DNA of 64,000 nucleotides, from assembly GCA_022778805.1 (NCBI GenBank), contig JALFSN010000003.1, positions 1 through 64,000 on the forward strand, written 5' to 3'. Source of the DNA: Arcanobacterium sp. GTDB lineage: Bacteria > Actinomycetota > Actinomycetes > Actinomycetales > Actinomycetaceae. Under the pieces are notes generated by a model. It searched no databases, had not been told where the DNA came from, and worked only from the letters and a program-made list of their open reading frames with translations. This document shows positions 25,803-33,937 of this stretch, piece by piece (the first letter of the stretch is position 1; every line of letters begins with the position of its first letter). The position numbers and the translations under genes are program-made.

Positions 25803-27176
25803 CTAATCCCACAGTGCGCGCGTCACGACGTCTGCTAGCAATCGTCCACGTAGCGTCAGCACCAAGCGCCCTGCTGCAGCCTGCTCACGCTCCAGCAAGC
25901 CATCGGCCAGGAGCTGCACTATGACTCTCTCCGGTGTGCCCTCGGGTAGAGCGATTCCCTCACGCAGGCGAATTCCCAGCATAATCTGCTCTTCTCGAAT
26001 CTGTGCAGGGCTCAGTTGCTCGCCATCTTCAATAGGCAAGAGCGCAGACCCGAGCCGCAGAGCTTCCTCCCTAGGGGGAGCAGAAGGGACGGGCGAGCAT
26101 GCCGAGTCTGGCAGTGCAGAACCATCAGTGTTCTCATGGGGGATACGTTTAGGGCCAGCGCCACTCTCATGAGCAGCACTATCGGCAGCTGCTAATTTCT
26201 GCGCATACGCGATGGGGTGTTTCACGTTCCACCAGCGTATACCGGCTATATGCGAGTGCGCTCCTGGGCCATAGCCCCACCAATTTCCCTCACGCCAATA
26301 GGTGAGATTGTGCCGACTCTCATGGCCGGGACGCGCCCAGTTGGAAATCTCGTACCACTTATATCCCGCGTCCGAGAGCATCTCGTCTGCGATAGCATAC
26401 TTATCTGCTTGATCGTCCGGATCGGGAGCCGCAATCACGCCTCGCTCAATTTGGCGTCCCATGGGAGTATGAGGCTCCACCGTGAGCGCATATGCTGAAA
26501 TGTGGTGAGGGTGCAGATCAATGGCGGCGCGCAACGAGGCTCGCCAATCGGCGAGAGATTCGCCTGGGACGCCATAGATCAGATCGAGCGAGTACTCCAG
26601 ACCGAGCTCCCGCGCCATCGCCGTCACGGCACGTACCTGACCAGGGGTGTGACGACGATCCAGCGTGGAAAGCACATGTTCACGCGCGCTTTGCATTCCA
26701 AAAGACACGCGATTCACTCCGCCAGCTTGCAGCTCAGCTAACGTCTCACGAGTCACCGACTCAGGGTTGGCTTCCACCGTAATCTCTGCTCCCGCTCGAA
26801 TCCCAAAGGTAGAGCGCAGATTTTCTAGCAACGCCACAATATCCCTAGCAGGGATAACCGTAGGGGTACCTCCGCCGAAAAATACACTCGTCAAAGGAGA
26901 AAGGGAAGAAAGAGATGCCGAAGCACTGTGCAGCACCTGAGCAGAATAGTGAATCTCGCGCATGATCGTCTGCGCAAAACGAGCTGCCGATGCTCCAGAA
27001 CCAAAATCGAGATTGGTGTACGTATTGAAATCGCAATAGCCACAGCGTGCCGCGCAAAAGGGAATATGCACATACGCTGCCAAGCCCTCTCGCTGCTCAG
27101 TTTGCCGATCAGTTTGCGAATTAGCACCGCCTGCCCAGCCGAGCCTCGCTCTCTCACTGCTCGCGTTGCCGCTCAT
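25803..27176 (-). CDS. hemW: Radical SAM heme chaperone HemW
   Basis: Oxygen-independent coproporphyrinogen oxidase-like protein now regarded as a heme chaperone; it lacks evidence for the oxidase reaction. The radical-SAM cluster motif is FCAARCGYC (C41, C45, C48), with the HemW-type HIPFC start and YCDF ending, GGGTPTVIP and the C-terminal HemN-like domain. Between about residues 325 and 385 a Ser/Ala/Pro-rich stretch (AADSAAHESGAGPKRIPHEN and beyond) looks like another low-complexity insertion. ATG 27176 is used; in-frame GTGs at 27218 and 27206 would overlap trmB but lack a ribosome site. Confidence 0.9.
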   Translation of the reverse strand: MSGNASSERARLGWAGGANSQTDRQTEQREGLAAYVHIPFCAARCGYCDFNTYTNLDFGSGASAARFAQTIMREIHYSAQVLHSASASLSSLSPLTSVFFGGGTPTVIPARDIVALLENLRSTFGIRAGAEITVEANPESVTRETLAELQAGGVNRVSFGMQSAREHVLSTLDRRHTPGQVRAVTAMARELGLEYSLDLIYGVPGESLADWRASLRAAIDLHPHHISAYALTVEPHTPMGRQIERGVIAAPDPDDQADKYAIADEMLSDAGYKWYEISNWARPGHESRHNLTYWREGNWWGYGPGAHSHIAGIRWWNVKHPIAYAQKLAAADSAAHESGAGPKRIPHENTDGSALPDSACSPVPSAPPREEALRLGSALLPIEDGEQLSPAQIREEQIMLGIRLREGIALPEGTPERVIVQLLADGLLEREQAAAGRLVLTLRGRLLADVVTRALWD

Positions 27177-27195
27177 GATGCTCAGTCTTACTTTC

Positions 27196-28398
27196 TCATT
27201 GCTCACGTTGCTGCTCACGCAACCATCCGCTGCGACTTGACGGAGGCGGAGTGACGCCAGGCTGGTCAGCTAAAACCCGCTCGCCCCGCGCCGCAGCGGC
27301 AATCCAAGGATCCGGTGGAATCGGATATGCATCCAGCGGCACATCATTGCGCAGAGCCAGGATATCGTACACTGCGCGCCCAGCCTCAATGCCGCGTTCC
27401 TCAAAACGGGTGGTGACTCGCTCTTCCCAGCGCGGCGCGAACCCGCCGCGATACAGTCCCAGATCGTAGCTCAGCTCAGCCCCTGAGCCAGATAGACGAT
27501 TGTCTGAACTAGATGGACGATAATCGCTCAGGGCAGCTGGCTCATGAGCCAGCACATCTAGACAATTGCACCAGCCAGCTTGCCCGCTCCCCTCCGCCAT
27601 CTCCGGAGCCGCTGCTGGCGCTGCAGAGCTATGGGCAAAAGACTGCTGGGGGCAGGCTGCAGGAATGAGATCAAACCACGGGCTTTCCATCAAGACGTCG
27701 CGCATCTGCCAGGCATAATTCGCCCAATCGGTCGCTAACCGCCACCGTCCACCACCAGCCAATACTCCGGCCACTGTGTGCGCAAACTCCGGCGAGATCA
27801 GCCGCCGCTTGCGATGCTTGCGTTTGCGCCACGGATCAGGGAAGAAAGTCCAGACCTCGGCGGCGTGTGGCATACCATGCGCCGCGCTCCCAGCAGCTTC
27901 AGCGGCACGAAACCGACCATGCGCCGCGCTCCCAGCAGCCGCGTCAGCCGGAAACAGCACCGGCAATCCCTGCGCAGCATCCAGCTGCATCAACCGCACA
28001 TTGCTCACCCCTGCCGCCACCGCGTTTTTTATACAGCGCGCGACACCTGCCGGCCATGCCTCCATGCCCACATAGTTGTATTCCGGATGAGCCAGGGCAC
28101 TTGCCACCAGCTGCTCGCCCGAACCAGGCCCCACCTCCACAATCAGCGGAGCTTCGCGCCCAAATTCCTGCGCAAAATCAACGTGCGCAGCTGGTGATAT
28201 CGTTGAGATACCCTCGCCGTGCGGAAAAGATATGAGATATGCACTGCCATGCTCAGCCATCACTGGCTCATATTTATCTCCCAAGCGCGCCCCACGCAGC
28301 GAAAAGCTCCGGATCGAACGCCGGTGCGAATGAGCAGTTTCAGCAGGCGCGACAGCATCGGCGTCACCGTGTGGCATATTCAATGAGCTAGGTGGCAC
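27196..28398 (-). CDS. trmB: tRNA (guanosine(46)-N7)-methyltransferase TrmB with insertions
   Basis: SAM-dependent enzyme methylating G46 of tRNA. The SAM motif EVGPGSGEQL and the tRNA/catalytic signature FFPDPWRKRKHRKRRL are intact, as is the C-terminal TRFEERG. Two insertions distinguish it: a tandem 14-residue duplication AAGSAAHG...AAE just before FFPDPW, and a Ser/Ala/Pro-rich stretch of about 60 residues after the ESPWFDL region. At about 400 residues it is well above the usual 210-280. GTG 28398 is chosen because GAGGGAAAG, inside the end of lepA, is about ten bases away; ATG 28377 is the alternative. Confidence 0.88.
   Translation of the reverse strand: MPPSSLNMPHGDADAVAPAETAHSHRRSIRSFSLRGARLGDKYEPVMAEHGSAYLISFPHGEGISTISPAAHVDFAQEFGREAPLIVEVGPGSGEQLVASALAHPEYNYVGMEAWPAGVARCIKNAVAAGVSNVRLMQLDAAQGLPVLFPADAAAGSAAHGRFRAAEAAGSAAHGMPHAAEVWTFFPDPWRKRKHRKRRLISPEFAHTVAGVLAGGGRWRLATDWANYAWQMRDVLMESPWFDLIPAACPQQSFAHSSAAPAAAPEMAEGSGQAGWCNCLDVLAHEPAALSDYRPSSSDNRLSGSGAELSYDLGLYRGGFAPRWEERVTTRFEERGIEAGRAVYDILALRNDVPLDAYPIPPDPWIAAAARGERVLADQPGVTPPPSSRSGWLREQQREQ
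27874..27939. repeat. In-frame 24-bp repeat inside trmB, period 42
   Basis: An identical 24-bp block occurs at 27874-27897 and 27916-27939. The period of 42 bp equals 14 codons, so the duplication keeps frame and produces the repeated AAGSAAHG peptide. Confidence 0.85.
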
Positions 28399-28402
28399 GC
28401 CG

Positions 28403-30265
28403 TCACTTCTTTCCCTCAGGCATCTGCGAACTGAGCGCCGCAATGAACGCCGCCTGCGGCACATCCACTCGCCCAATCGACTTCATGCGCTTCTTGCCCT
28501 CTTTCTGCTTTTCGAGCAGTTTACGTTTGCGCGTGACGTCGCCGCCATAGCACTTGGCCAGCACATCTTTTCGCACGGCCTTAATCGTGCTACGCGCAAT
28601 GACGCGCTGACCGATAGCGGCCTGCACCGGAATCTCAAACTGTTGGCGAGGAATGAGCTTTTTGAGCTTCGTCGTCATGTCCACACCGTAGCTGTAGGCA
28701 GCATCGCGGTGCACAATCGCTGAGAACGCATCCACAACCTCATGGTTGAGCAAGATATTCACTTTGACGAGATCCGCCTCCTGCTCCCCTTCACGGCGAT
28801 AGTCCAGCGAAGCATATCCTTTCGTGCGAGATTTAAGCTGATCGAAAAAGTCGGTGACGATCTCCGCCAGCGGAAGCCGGTAGCGCAGCTCCACTCGGTC
28901 TTCTGAGAGATAGTCCATCCCCTCCATGGAGCCGCGCCGCTGCTGACACAGCTCCATCACCGTGCCCACATACTCTTTCGGCGCCAGGATAGTGGCATCC
29001 ACCATCGGCTCGTAGATCGCTTTCACTTTGCCATCTGGAAATTCACTTGGATTGCTCACCGGCACCTCCTCACCACTCTCGGTGATCACACGGTAATTGA
29101 CGCTCGGAGCTGTGGCAATCAGATCCAAATCAAATTCGCGTTCAAGCCGCTCGGTGACGATTTCCAGATGCAAAAGTCCCAAAAATCCACAGCGGAAACC
29201 AAAGCCTAGCGCGATCGACGTCTCCGGCTCGTAAGTGAGCGCAGCATCATTGAGCTTGAGCTTATCCAGCGCGTCACGCAAGGCCGGATAGTCACTGCCA
29301 TCAATAGGATAGAGGCCAGAATAAACCATCGGTTTGGGATCTTTATACCCCGCGAGAGGTTCGCTAGCCGGATGAGCAAGATCCGTGACGGTATCGCCCA
29401 CACGCGACTGGCGCACATCTTTCACACCAGTGATGAGGTAACCCACCTCTCCCACACCCAGTCCTTGTGACGGCGTTGGCTCAGGAGATATCACGCCGAT
29501 CTCCAGCAGCTCGTGTTCCCCGCGTGTGCCCATCATCTGCACCTTTTGCCGAGGCTTGAGCGCACCATCCATCACGCGCACATACGTGACGACCCCACGA
29601 TAAACGTCGTATACCGAATCAAAAATCATGGCGCGCGTGGGAGCATCTAGGCTGCTCGTCCGCTCTGGAGGAGGCACTTCTGCCACGATTCGATCCAAAA
29701 GATCGCCCACTCCCTCGCCAGTCTTCCCCGAGACCCGCAACACATCACTTTCCGGCACACCCAACAGACTTGCCAGCTCTGCCGCATACTTTTCAGGCGT
29801 AGCAGAGGGAAGGTCAATTTTATTCAGCACAGGGATGATTGTGAGATCGTTTTCAAGAGCCATGTACAGGTTGGCGAGGGTCTGCGCTTCAATCCCCTGC
29901 GCCGCATCAACCAGCAGCACTGCCCCCTCGCACGCCGCTAGCGAGCGCGAGACTTCGTACGAAAAATCCACGTGGCCAGGTGTATCAATCATATTCAAGG
30001 CATAGGCTTTGCCAGCCACGCTCCAAGGCATACGCACTGCCTGAGATTTGATCGTAATGCCCCGTTCACGCTCGATATCCATGCGGTCGAGATACTGGGC
30101 GCGCATATCGCGCTCAGAAAGAACGCCCGTAATACCAAGTATTCGATCGGCCAAAGTCGATTTGCCATGATCGATATGCGCGATAATACAAAAATTTCTA
30201 ATGCGCACAGGATCTGTGGAAGCAGGCTGAATCTGGGCAATTTCGGCGGCTGTTGATTGCGGCAC
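28403..30265 (-). CDS. lepA: Elongation factor 4 (LepA)
   Basis: Ribosome-associated GTPase that acts on stalled or misregistered ribosomes. G1 AHIDHGKST (29-37), G3 DTPGHVDF, G4 NKID, and the LepA-specific C-terminal domain ([20 protein letters not shown]) are all complete; about 620 residues. GTG 30265 has AAAGGAG four bases upstream and gives the normal N-terminus; the longer frame adds Cys-rich unrelated sequence. It is first in the lepA-trmB-hemW run, which is tightly spaced and probably co-transcribed. Confidence 0.96.
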   Translation of the reverse strand: MPQSTAAEIAQIQPASTDPVRIRNFCIIAHIDHGKSTLADRILGITGVLSERDMRAQYLDRMDIERERGITIKSQAVRMPWSVAGKAYALNMIDTPGHVDFSYEVSRSLAACEGAVLLVDAAQGIEAQTLANLYMALENDLTIIPVLNKIDLPSATPEKYAAELASLLGVPESDVLRVSGKTGEGVGDLLDRIVAEVPPPERTSSLDAPTRAMIFDSVYDVYRGVVTYVRVMDGALKPRQKVQMMGTRGEHELLEIGVISPEPTPSQGLGVGEVGYLITGVKDVRQSRVGDTVTDLAHPASEPLAGYKDPKPMVYSGLYPIDGSDYPALRDALDKLKLNDAALTYEPETSIALGFGFRCGFLGLLHLEIVTERLEREFDLDLIATAPSVNYRVITESGEEVPVSNPSEFPDGKVKAIYEPMVDATILAPKEYVGTVMELCQQRRGSMEGMDYLSEDRVELRYRLPLAEIVTDFFDQLKSRTKGYASLDYRREGEQEADLVKVNILLNHEVVDAFSAIVHRDAAYSYGVDMTTKLKKLIPRQQFEIPVQAAIGQRVIARSTIKAVRKDVLAKCYGGDVTRKRKLLEKQKEGKKRMKSIGRVDVPQAAFIAALSSQMPEGKK

Positions 30266-30384
30266 AGGGCTCCTTTCGTCTGGGAATAGACTACCGCACT
30301 GCAGGCATATCTGATACCTACCGCACGCGAACCGCACTGCATGTATGACTACACGTATGGCTACACGTGTTTTCCAGGAACGAC

Positions 30385-30390
30385 TACGAT
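30385..30390 (+). promoter_or_regulatory. Putative -10 element of the macro-domain gene (TACGAT)
   Basis: TACGAT, then six bases, then ATG 30397. No adequate ribosome binding site is present. Confidence 0.4.
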
Positions 30391-30396
30391 GATGCC

Positions 30397-30927
30397 ATGC
30401 GTGCGATTACTGCTGATATTACGACGCTCACGACAGACGCCATCGTCAATGCTGCCAACTCTTCCTTGCTCGGTGGAGGCGGCGTCGATGGTGCCATTCA
30501 CAACGCAGCCGGAGTGCAGCTGCTAGCAGCCTGCCGCGAGATTCGACGCACTGAATTTCCACAGGGACTTCCCGTTGGAGAAGCCGTCATCACCCCTGGT
30601 TTTCATCTGCCAGCGCGCTTTGTGATTCACACCGTTGGCCCCAATCGGCATCGCGGGCAAACTGATCCCTACCTGCTCGCCAGCGCATTTCGCAACTGCG
30701 CCCTATTGGCGCGAAAACATCATCTTCGCACTATTGCTTTTCCTGCCATTTCCGCCGGAGTCTACGGCTGGGATATGGCTCAGGTAGCTCACATCGGCGT
30801 GACGACGTTGCACAGTTTTCTTGACCTCGACGTCACCTTCGCTCTTATGAGCGATGAAGCGAGCGCGATATGGCTAGCAGAGCTGGAACAGCTAGATCCC
30901 GCTCACAGCAGTACCCAAGCCTCATAG
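30397..30927 (+). CDS. Macro-domain protein (ADP-ribose / O-acetyl-ADP-ribose hydrolase type)
   Basis: A 176-residue single macro domain of the YmdB/MacroD class, predicted to remove ADP-ribose or hydrolyse O-acetyl-ADP-ribose. The ADP-ribose pocket motifs are [21 protein letters not shown] (NAAN at 18-21) and, further on, [14 protein letters not shown], the phosphate loop. Divergent from lepA with about 130 bp between the starts and with no toxin or ADP-ribosyltransferase gene next to it, so a stand-alone metabolic or repair role is likely. Confidence 0.9.
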   Translation: MRAITADITTLTTDAIVNAANSSLLGGGGVDGAIHNAAGVQLLAACREIRRTEFPQGLPVGEAVITPGFHLPARFVIHTVGPNRHRGQTDPYLLASAFRNCALLARKHHLRTIAFPAISAGVYGWDMAQVAHIGVTTLHSFLDLDVTFALMSDEASAIWLAELEQLDPAHSSTQAS

Positions 30928-30954
30928 CACACTAACAAACAGACGAGTAACTTT

Positions 30955-31164
30955 CCTCGTTGTGCCAGCAAGTGCTCCGCACTTGCCCACTCACACTACC
31001 GTCAAACCTCGTTGTGCCAGCAAGTGCTCCGCACTTGCCCACAACTTCGTCGCTTTTTGATCTCGAAAATCAACACCCGCCAACAAACAGCCCAGCCAAT
31101 CCTCGTTGTGCCAGCAAGTGCTCCGCACTTGCCCACAACTTCGTCGCTTTTTGATCTCGAAAAT
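30955..31164. repeat. Three copies of a 36-64 bp palindromic repeat (REP-like)
   Basis: The core begins CCTCGTTGTGCCAG and contains the hairpin GCAAGTGC-TCC-GCACTTGC. A 36-bp core lies at 30955-30990; 64-bp copies at 31007-31070 and 31101-31164 are identical and continue through CTTTTTGATCTCGAAAAT. The outer GTTGTG/CACAAC also pair. A fourth occurrence of CCTCGTTGTG (31186-31195) runs into the 3' end of tRNA-Val. Confidence 0.9.
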
Positions 31165-31184
31165 AAATTTTCGGATCAAAAAGC
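31146..31184. terminator. Stem-loop just downstream of tRNA-Val
   Basis: Arms GCTTTTTGATC and GATCAAAAAGC, extended inward by CGAAAAT/ATTTTCG with one bulge, lie about 10 bases past the tRNA 3' end on the minus strand. It partly coincides with the last repeat copy. The T-runs are within the arms, so a bidirectional terminator or processing hairpin is possible but not certain. Confidence 0.5.
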
Positions 31185-31193
31185 TCCTCGTTG

Positions 31194-31267
31194 TGGACCC
31201 TACCGGATTCGAACCGATGACCCCCTCGGTGTAAACGAGGTGCTCTAACCAGCTGAGCTAAGAGTCC
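31194..31267 (-). tRNA. tRNA-Val (anticodon TAC)
   Basis: A 74-nt cloverleaf: acceptor GGACTCT pairs with AGGGTCC (one G-U), D arm GCTC...GAGC, anticodon stem CCTCG/CGAGG with loop TTTACAC giving anticodon UAC (valine GUA), and T arm ATCGG-TTCGAAT-CCGGT. The discriminator base is A and CCA is not encoded. Confidence 0.96.
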
Positions 31268-31513
31268 GTGAGTAAGCTTAGCCTACGAGCGAAAAGCAAC
31301 ACAAACCCCCAGCGCGGGCACGCGTCACATTTTTACCCTCATATGAGCTCGCCTGTACAGAGCCTGTACAGAAGCACGTGAGACAAACCCTGAGCCCCCC
31401 CCGCAAGGCAAATCTACGCGAACTACGCCTAAACAATAAGATGCACCCAACAGCAAAAGCGGTAAAAGGCAACTGCACCACTCGCGTTAGTCATCAGCCA
31501 TTCGTGCTAGCTA

Positions 31514-31924
31514 TCAGTATCCGTGCGCCGTCACTCTAATTGCTTGCCAGCTCGGTGAGAGCGAAAGCGTCGTCGTCGCACTCTGCCCTGCCGTGCGGGC
31601 TGCCTCAGCGACGTCAGATGTTGGCACGTGATAGTCCGACCCCTGTGCAGGTACCAAACACCAGATCACGCCCGCTCCTGAATCTAGGCTAGCCGCACAA
31701 TCGACGAGAAAATCTGCGAGATCATCCACATCGCCATCGTCGCTGCGCCACCAGCCGATTACGACATCCGCCACACCTCGGTAGTCCTCATCCTCAAGGA
31801 CTCCCCCTATCGCCGTTTCGATTTCGCTGCGCACATCAAAATCAACGTCTTCATCGTAGCCAAATTCTTGCACCACAAATCCAGGCTTCACCCCGAACCG
31901 TTCGGCAACGTTCGCGTTGGGCAC
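31514..31924 (-). CDS. DUF3052 family protein
   Basis: A 136-residue acidic cytoplasmic protein of the actinobacterial DUF3052 family, function unknown. Family hallmarks are visible: GVKPGFVVQEFGYDEDVDF, the VVIGWWRSDDGDVDDLADFL helix, GVIWCLVP and the HVPTSDVAEAARTAG stretch followed by LSLSPSWQAIRV. The start is GTG 31924 with GGAGGA directly adjacent, closer than usual. It is divergent from the ABC exporter operon; the 246-bp gap to tRNA-Val holds nothing I recognise. Confidence 0.85.
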   Translation of the reverse strand: MPNANVAERFGVKPGFVVQEFGYDEDVDFDVRSEIETAIGGVLEDEDYRGVADVVIGWWRSDDGDVDDLADFLVDCAASLDSGAGVIWCLVPAQGSDYHVPTSDVAEAARTAGQSATTTLSLSPSWQAIRVTAHGY

Positions 31925-32074
31925 TCCTCCATGCCTTTCTTTTCATGCCCGACCAGAGCCGAGAAACCGTATGACAGTCACAAATTTATCGCAAACAGCG
32001 AACTCGTGCTCGGTGGCGCGCAGAGTGGACGGCACTTAAAATGGCCACGATACAAGCAGAATTTGAACGATTTC

Positions 32075-33937
32075 ATGATTGAAGGTTCCGTGACCCTATT
32101 TCGTCTCGCATGGCGTTTCTTACGTACTAAAAAATTACTATTGGCCGCCATTATTTTCTTCCAGCTTGGCCAAATACTCTTGAGTTTGTGGCTCCCCTCG
32201 CTCAACGCCACCATTATTGATCGCGGCATCCTTGCCGGCAAACACGATGTTGTATGGATCAACGGCCTCATTATGCTCGGAGTCGCCACTGTGCAAGTGG
32301 CTTTCATGGTTGGGGCAATCTACGCCGGATCTCGCACCGCTATGGAATTTGGCACCGACCTGCGCGCCCACGTTTTCCGCGCCGTGCAAAAATTCTCTCC
32401 CACAGACCAGCATCGCTTCGGCGCTCCCACATTAATCACCCGCACCACCAACGACGTCACTCAGGTACAAATGGTCACACTCATGACGTTCACCGTGATG
32501 ATTACCGCCCCCATTATGGGAATTGGTGGAATCGTGATGGCACTGCGCCAGGATGCTCAGCTCTCGCTGCTACTACTGGTGATCGTCCCGCTGCTGGCAC
32601 TCATCATCGCTGCCGTCATGGCAGGTCTGACGCCGAGCTATGGCGTGCAGCAACAACGTATCGACCGCATCAATACTCTCCTGCGAGAGCAGCTCACCGG
32701 CGTGCGCGTCATCCGCGCTTTCGTACGCCAACGTTCCGAGCGGAAAAAATTTGAGCAAGCCAACTCCGAGCTGCGCGCCATTTGGCTCAAGATTGGTTGG
32801 CTGTGGGCCTTTTTGATGCCCGCCACATCGCTCGTCGTGGGCATTAGTTCCGCCGCCGTGATGTGGTTTGGTGGCGAACGAATTCAGGCTGGACATATGG
32901 AAGTGGGCTCACTCACCGCATATATCAACTATCTCATGATGATTCTCGGCTCCGTGATGATGAGCGGCATGATGGCCATGATGTTTCCGCGCGGCAACGT
33001 CTCAGCAAAACGGCTGCAGGAAATCGACAACACCATCCCCAGCATCCACTCTCCGAATACTCCTTCCCCCCTGCCGAGTGAACCACTCACATTTGAATTG
33101 AAGCATGTCACCATCCAGTACGAGGGCGCTGAAGACCCCGTCATTCGTGACGCCGATATGCGCTTATCGCCTGGATCGCTCGTCGCGATTATCGGCTCTA
33201 CCGGATCTGGAAAATCCAGCATAGCCAAACTCTTTCCGCGACTGCTCGACCCCAGCTCTGGACAGGTGATGGTCAGCGGGCTTGACGCGCGCACCCTCAA
33301 CTTGCAACAGCTGAGATCTCGCATAGCGTATGTGCCACAGCGCGCTTTTCTCTTCTCCGGCACGATAGCTTCTAATGTAGCTGGCTTGCCGCGCATGTCA
33401 TCCGGCGACTCCCCGCAGGAGCGCACCAGCGCCAACCAGAACGCCCACTGTGGCAAGACGCACGAGGATGAGATTCGCTATGACGAAGCGCGTATCCGGC
33501 TCGCTTTAGAAGCCGCGCAAGCATGGGATTTTGTCAGCGATCTCAACGATGGAATACATGCTGCCGTGGAATCAGGAGGCCAGAATTTCTCTGGTGGACA
33601 GCGCCAGCGCCTGGCCATTGCCCGGGCTTTATACCGCTGTATTCCCGATACTCGCACTGGTCAGCGGCAGGCAGATCTGCTAATTTTCGACGATTCTTTC
33701 TCTGCTCTCGATTTCGCCACCGACGCGGCATTGCGCACAAATCTGCGTCGATACGTCGGCGATGTTGCCATTTTGCTCATCGCTCAACGGGTATCGACCA
33801 TACGTAATGCCACCGAGATCGTCGTACTCGCAGCCGGTGGCATTGAAGCACGCGGCAGCCACGCTGAGCTCATGAAGATATCCCCCACGTATCGCGATAT
33901 TGTGCGCTCGCAACTGACAGAAGAGGAGGCACGATGA
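32075..33937 (+). CDS. ABC exporter half-transporter, subunit with degenerate ATPase site
   Basis: About 620 residues: six transmembrane helices (1-310) fused to a nucleotide-binding domain. Walker A is GSTGSGKSS and the signature FSGGQRQRLAIARAL, but the residue after Walker B is Asp (LLIFDDSFSALD) instead of catalytic Glu, and the H-loop His is Gln (LLIAQRVST). That is the classical degenerate half of a heterodimeric exporter (TM287/288-like). A hydrophilic insertion of about 30 residues (GDSPQERTSANQNAHCGKTH) lies in the helical region before the signature. ATG 32075 precedes the first helix; its stop overlaps the partner gene by four bases. Substrate unknown, probably drugs or lipids. Confidence 0.9.
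   Translation: MIEGSVTLFRLAWRFLRTKKLLLAAIIFFQLGQILLSLWLPSLNATIIDRGILAGKHDVVWINGLIMLGVATVQVAFMVGAIYAGSRTAMEFGTDLRAHVFRAVQKFSPTDQHRFGAPTLITRTTNDVTQVQMVTLMTFTVMITAPIMGIGGIVMALRQDAQLSLLLLVIVPLLALIIAAVMAGLTPSYGVQQQRIDRINTLLREQLTGVRVIRAFVRQRSERKKFEQANSELRAIWLKIGWLWAFLMPATSLVVGISSAAVMWFGGERIQAGHMEVGSLTAYINYLMMILGSVMMSGMMAMMFPRGNVSAKRLQEIDNTIPSIHSPNTPSPLPSEPLTFELKHVTIQYEGAEDPVIRDADMRLSPGSLVAIIGSTGSGKSSIAKLFPRLLDPSSGQVMVSGLDARTLNLQQLRSRIAYVPQRAFLFSGTIASNVAGLPRMSSGDSPQERTSANQNAHCGKTHEDEIRYDEARIRLALEAAQAWDFVSDLNDGIHAAVESGGQNFSGGQRQRLAIARALYRCIPDTRTGQRQADLLIFDDSFSALDFATDAALRTNLRRYVGDVAILLIAQRVSTIRNATEIVVLAAGGIEARGSHAELMKISPTYRDIVRSQLTEEEAR

Noticed and set aside
30955..31164. CRISPR array as explanation of the regularly spaced repeats
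   Set aside because: Only three copies, unequal periods (52 and 94 bp), repeats extend to 64 bp and spacers are not of uniform length; no cas genes nearby.
31278..31481. 67-codon frame upstream of tRNA-Val
   Set aside because: Cys/Ser/Arg-rich translation without homology or ribosome site; treated as non-coding.
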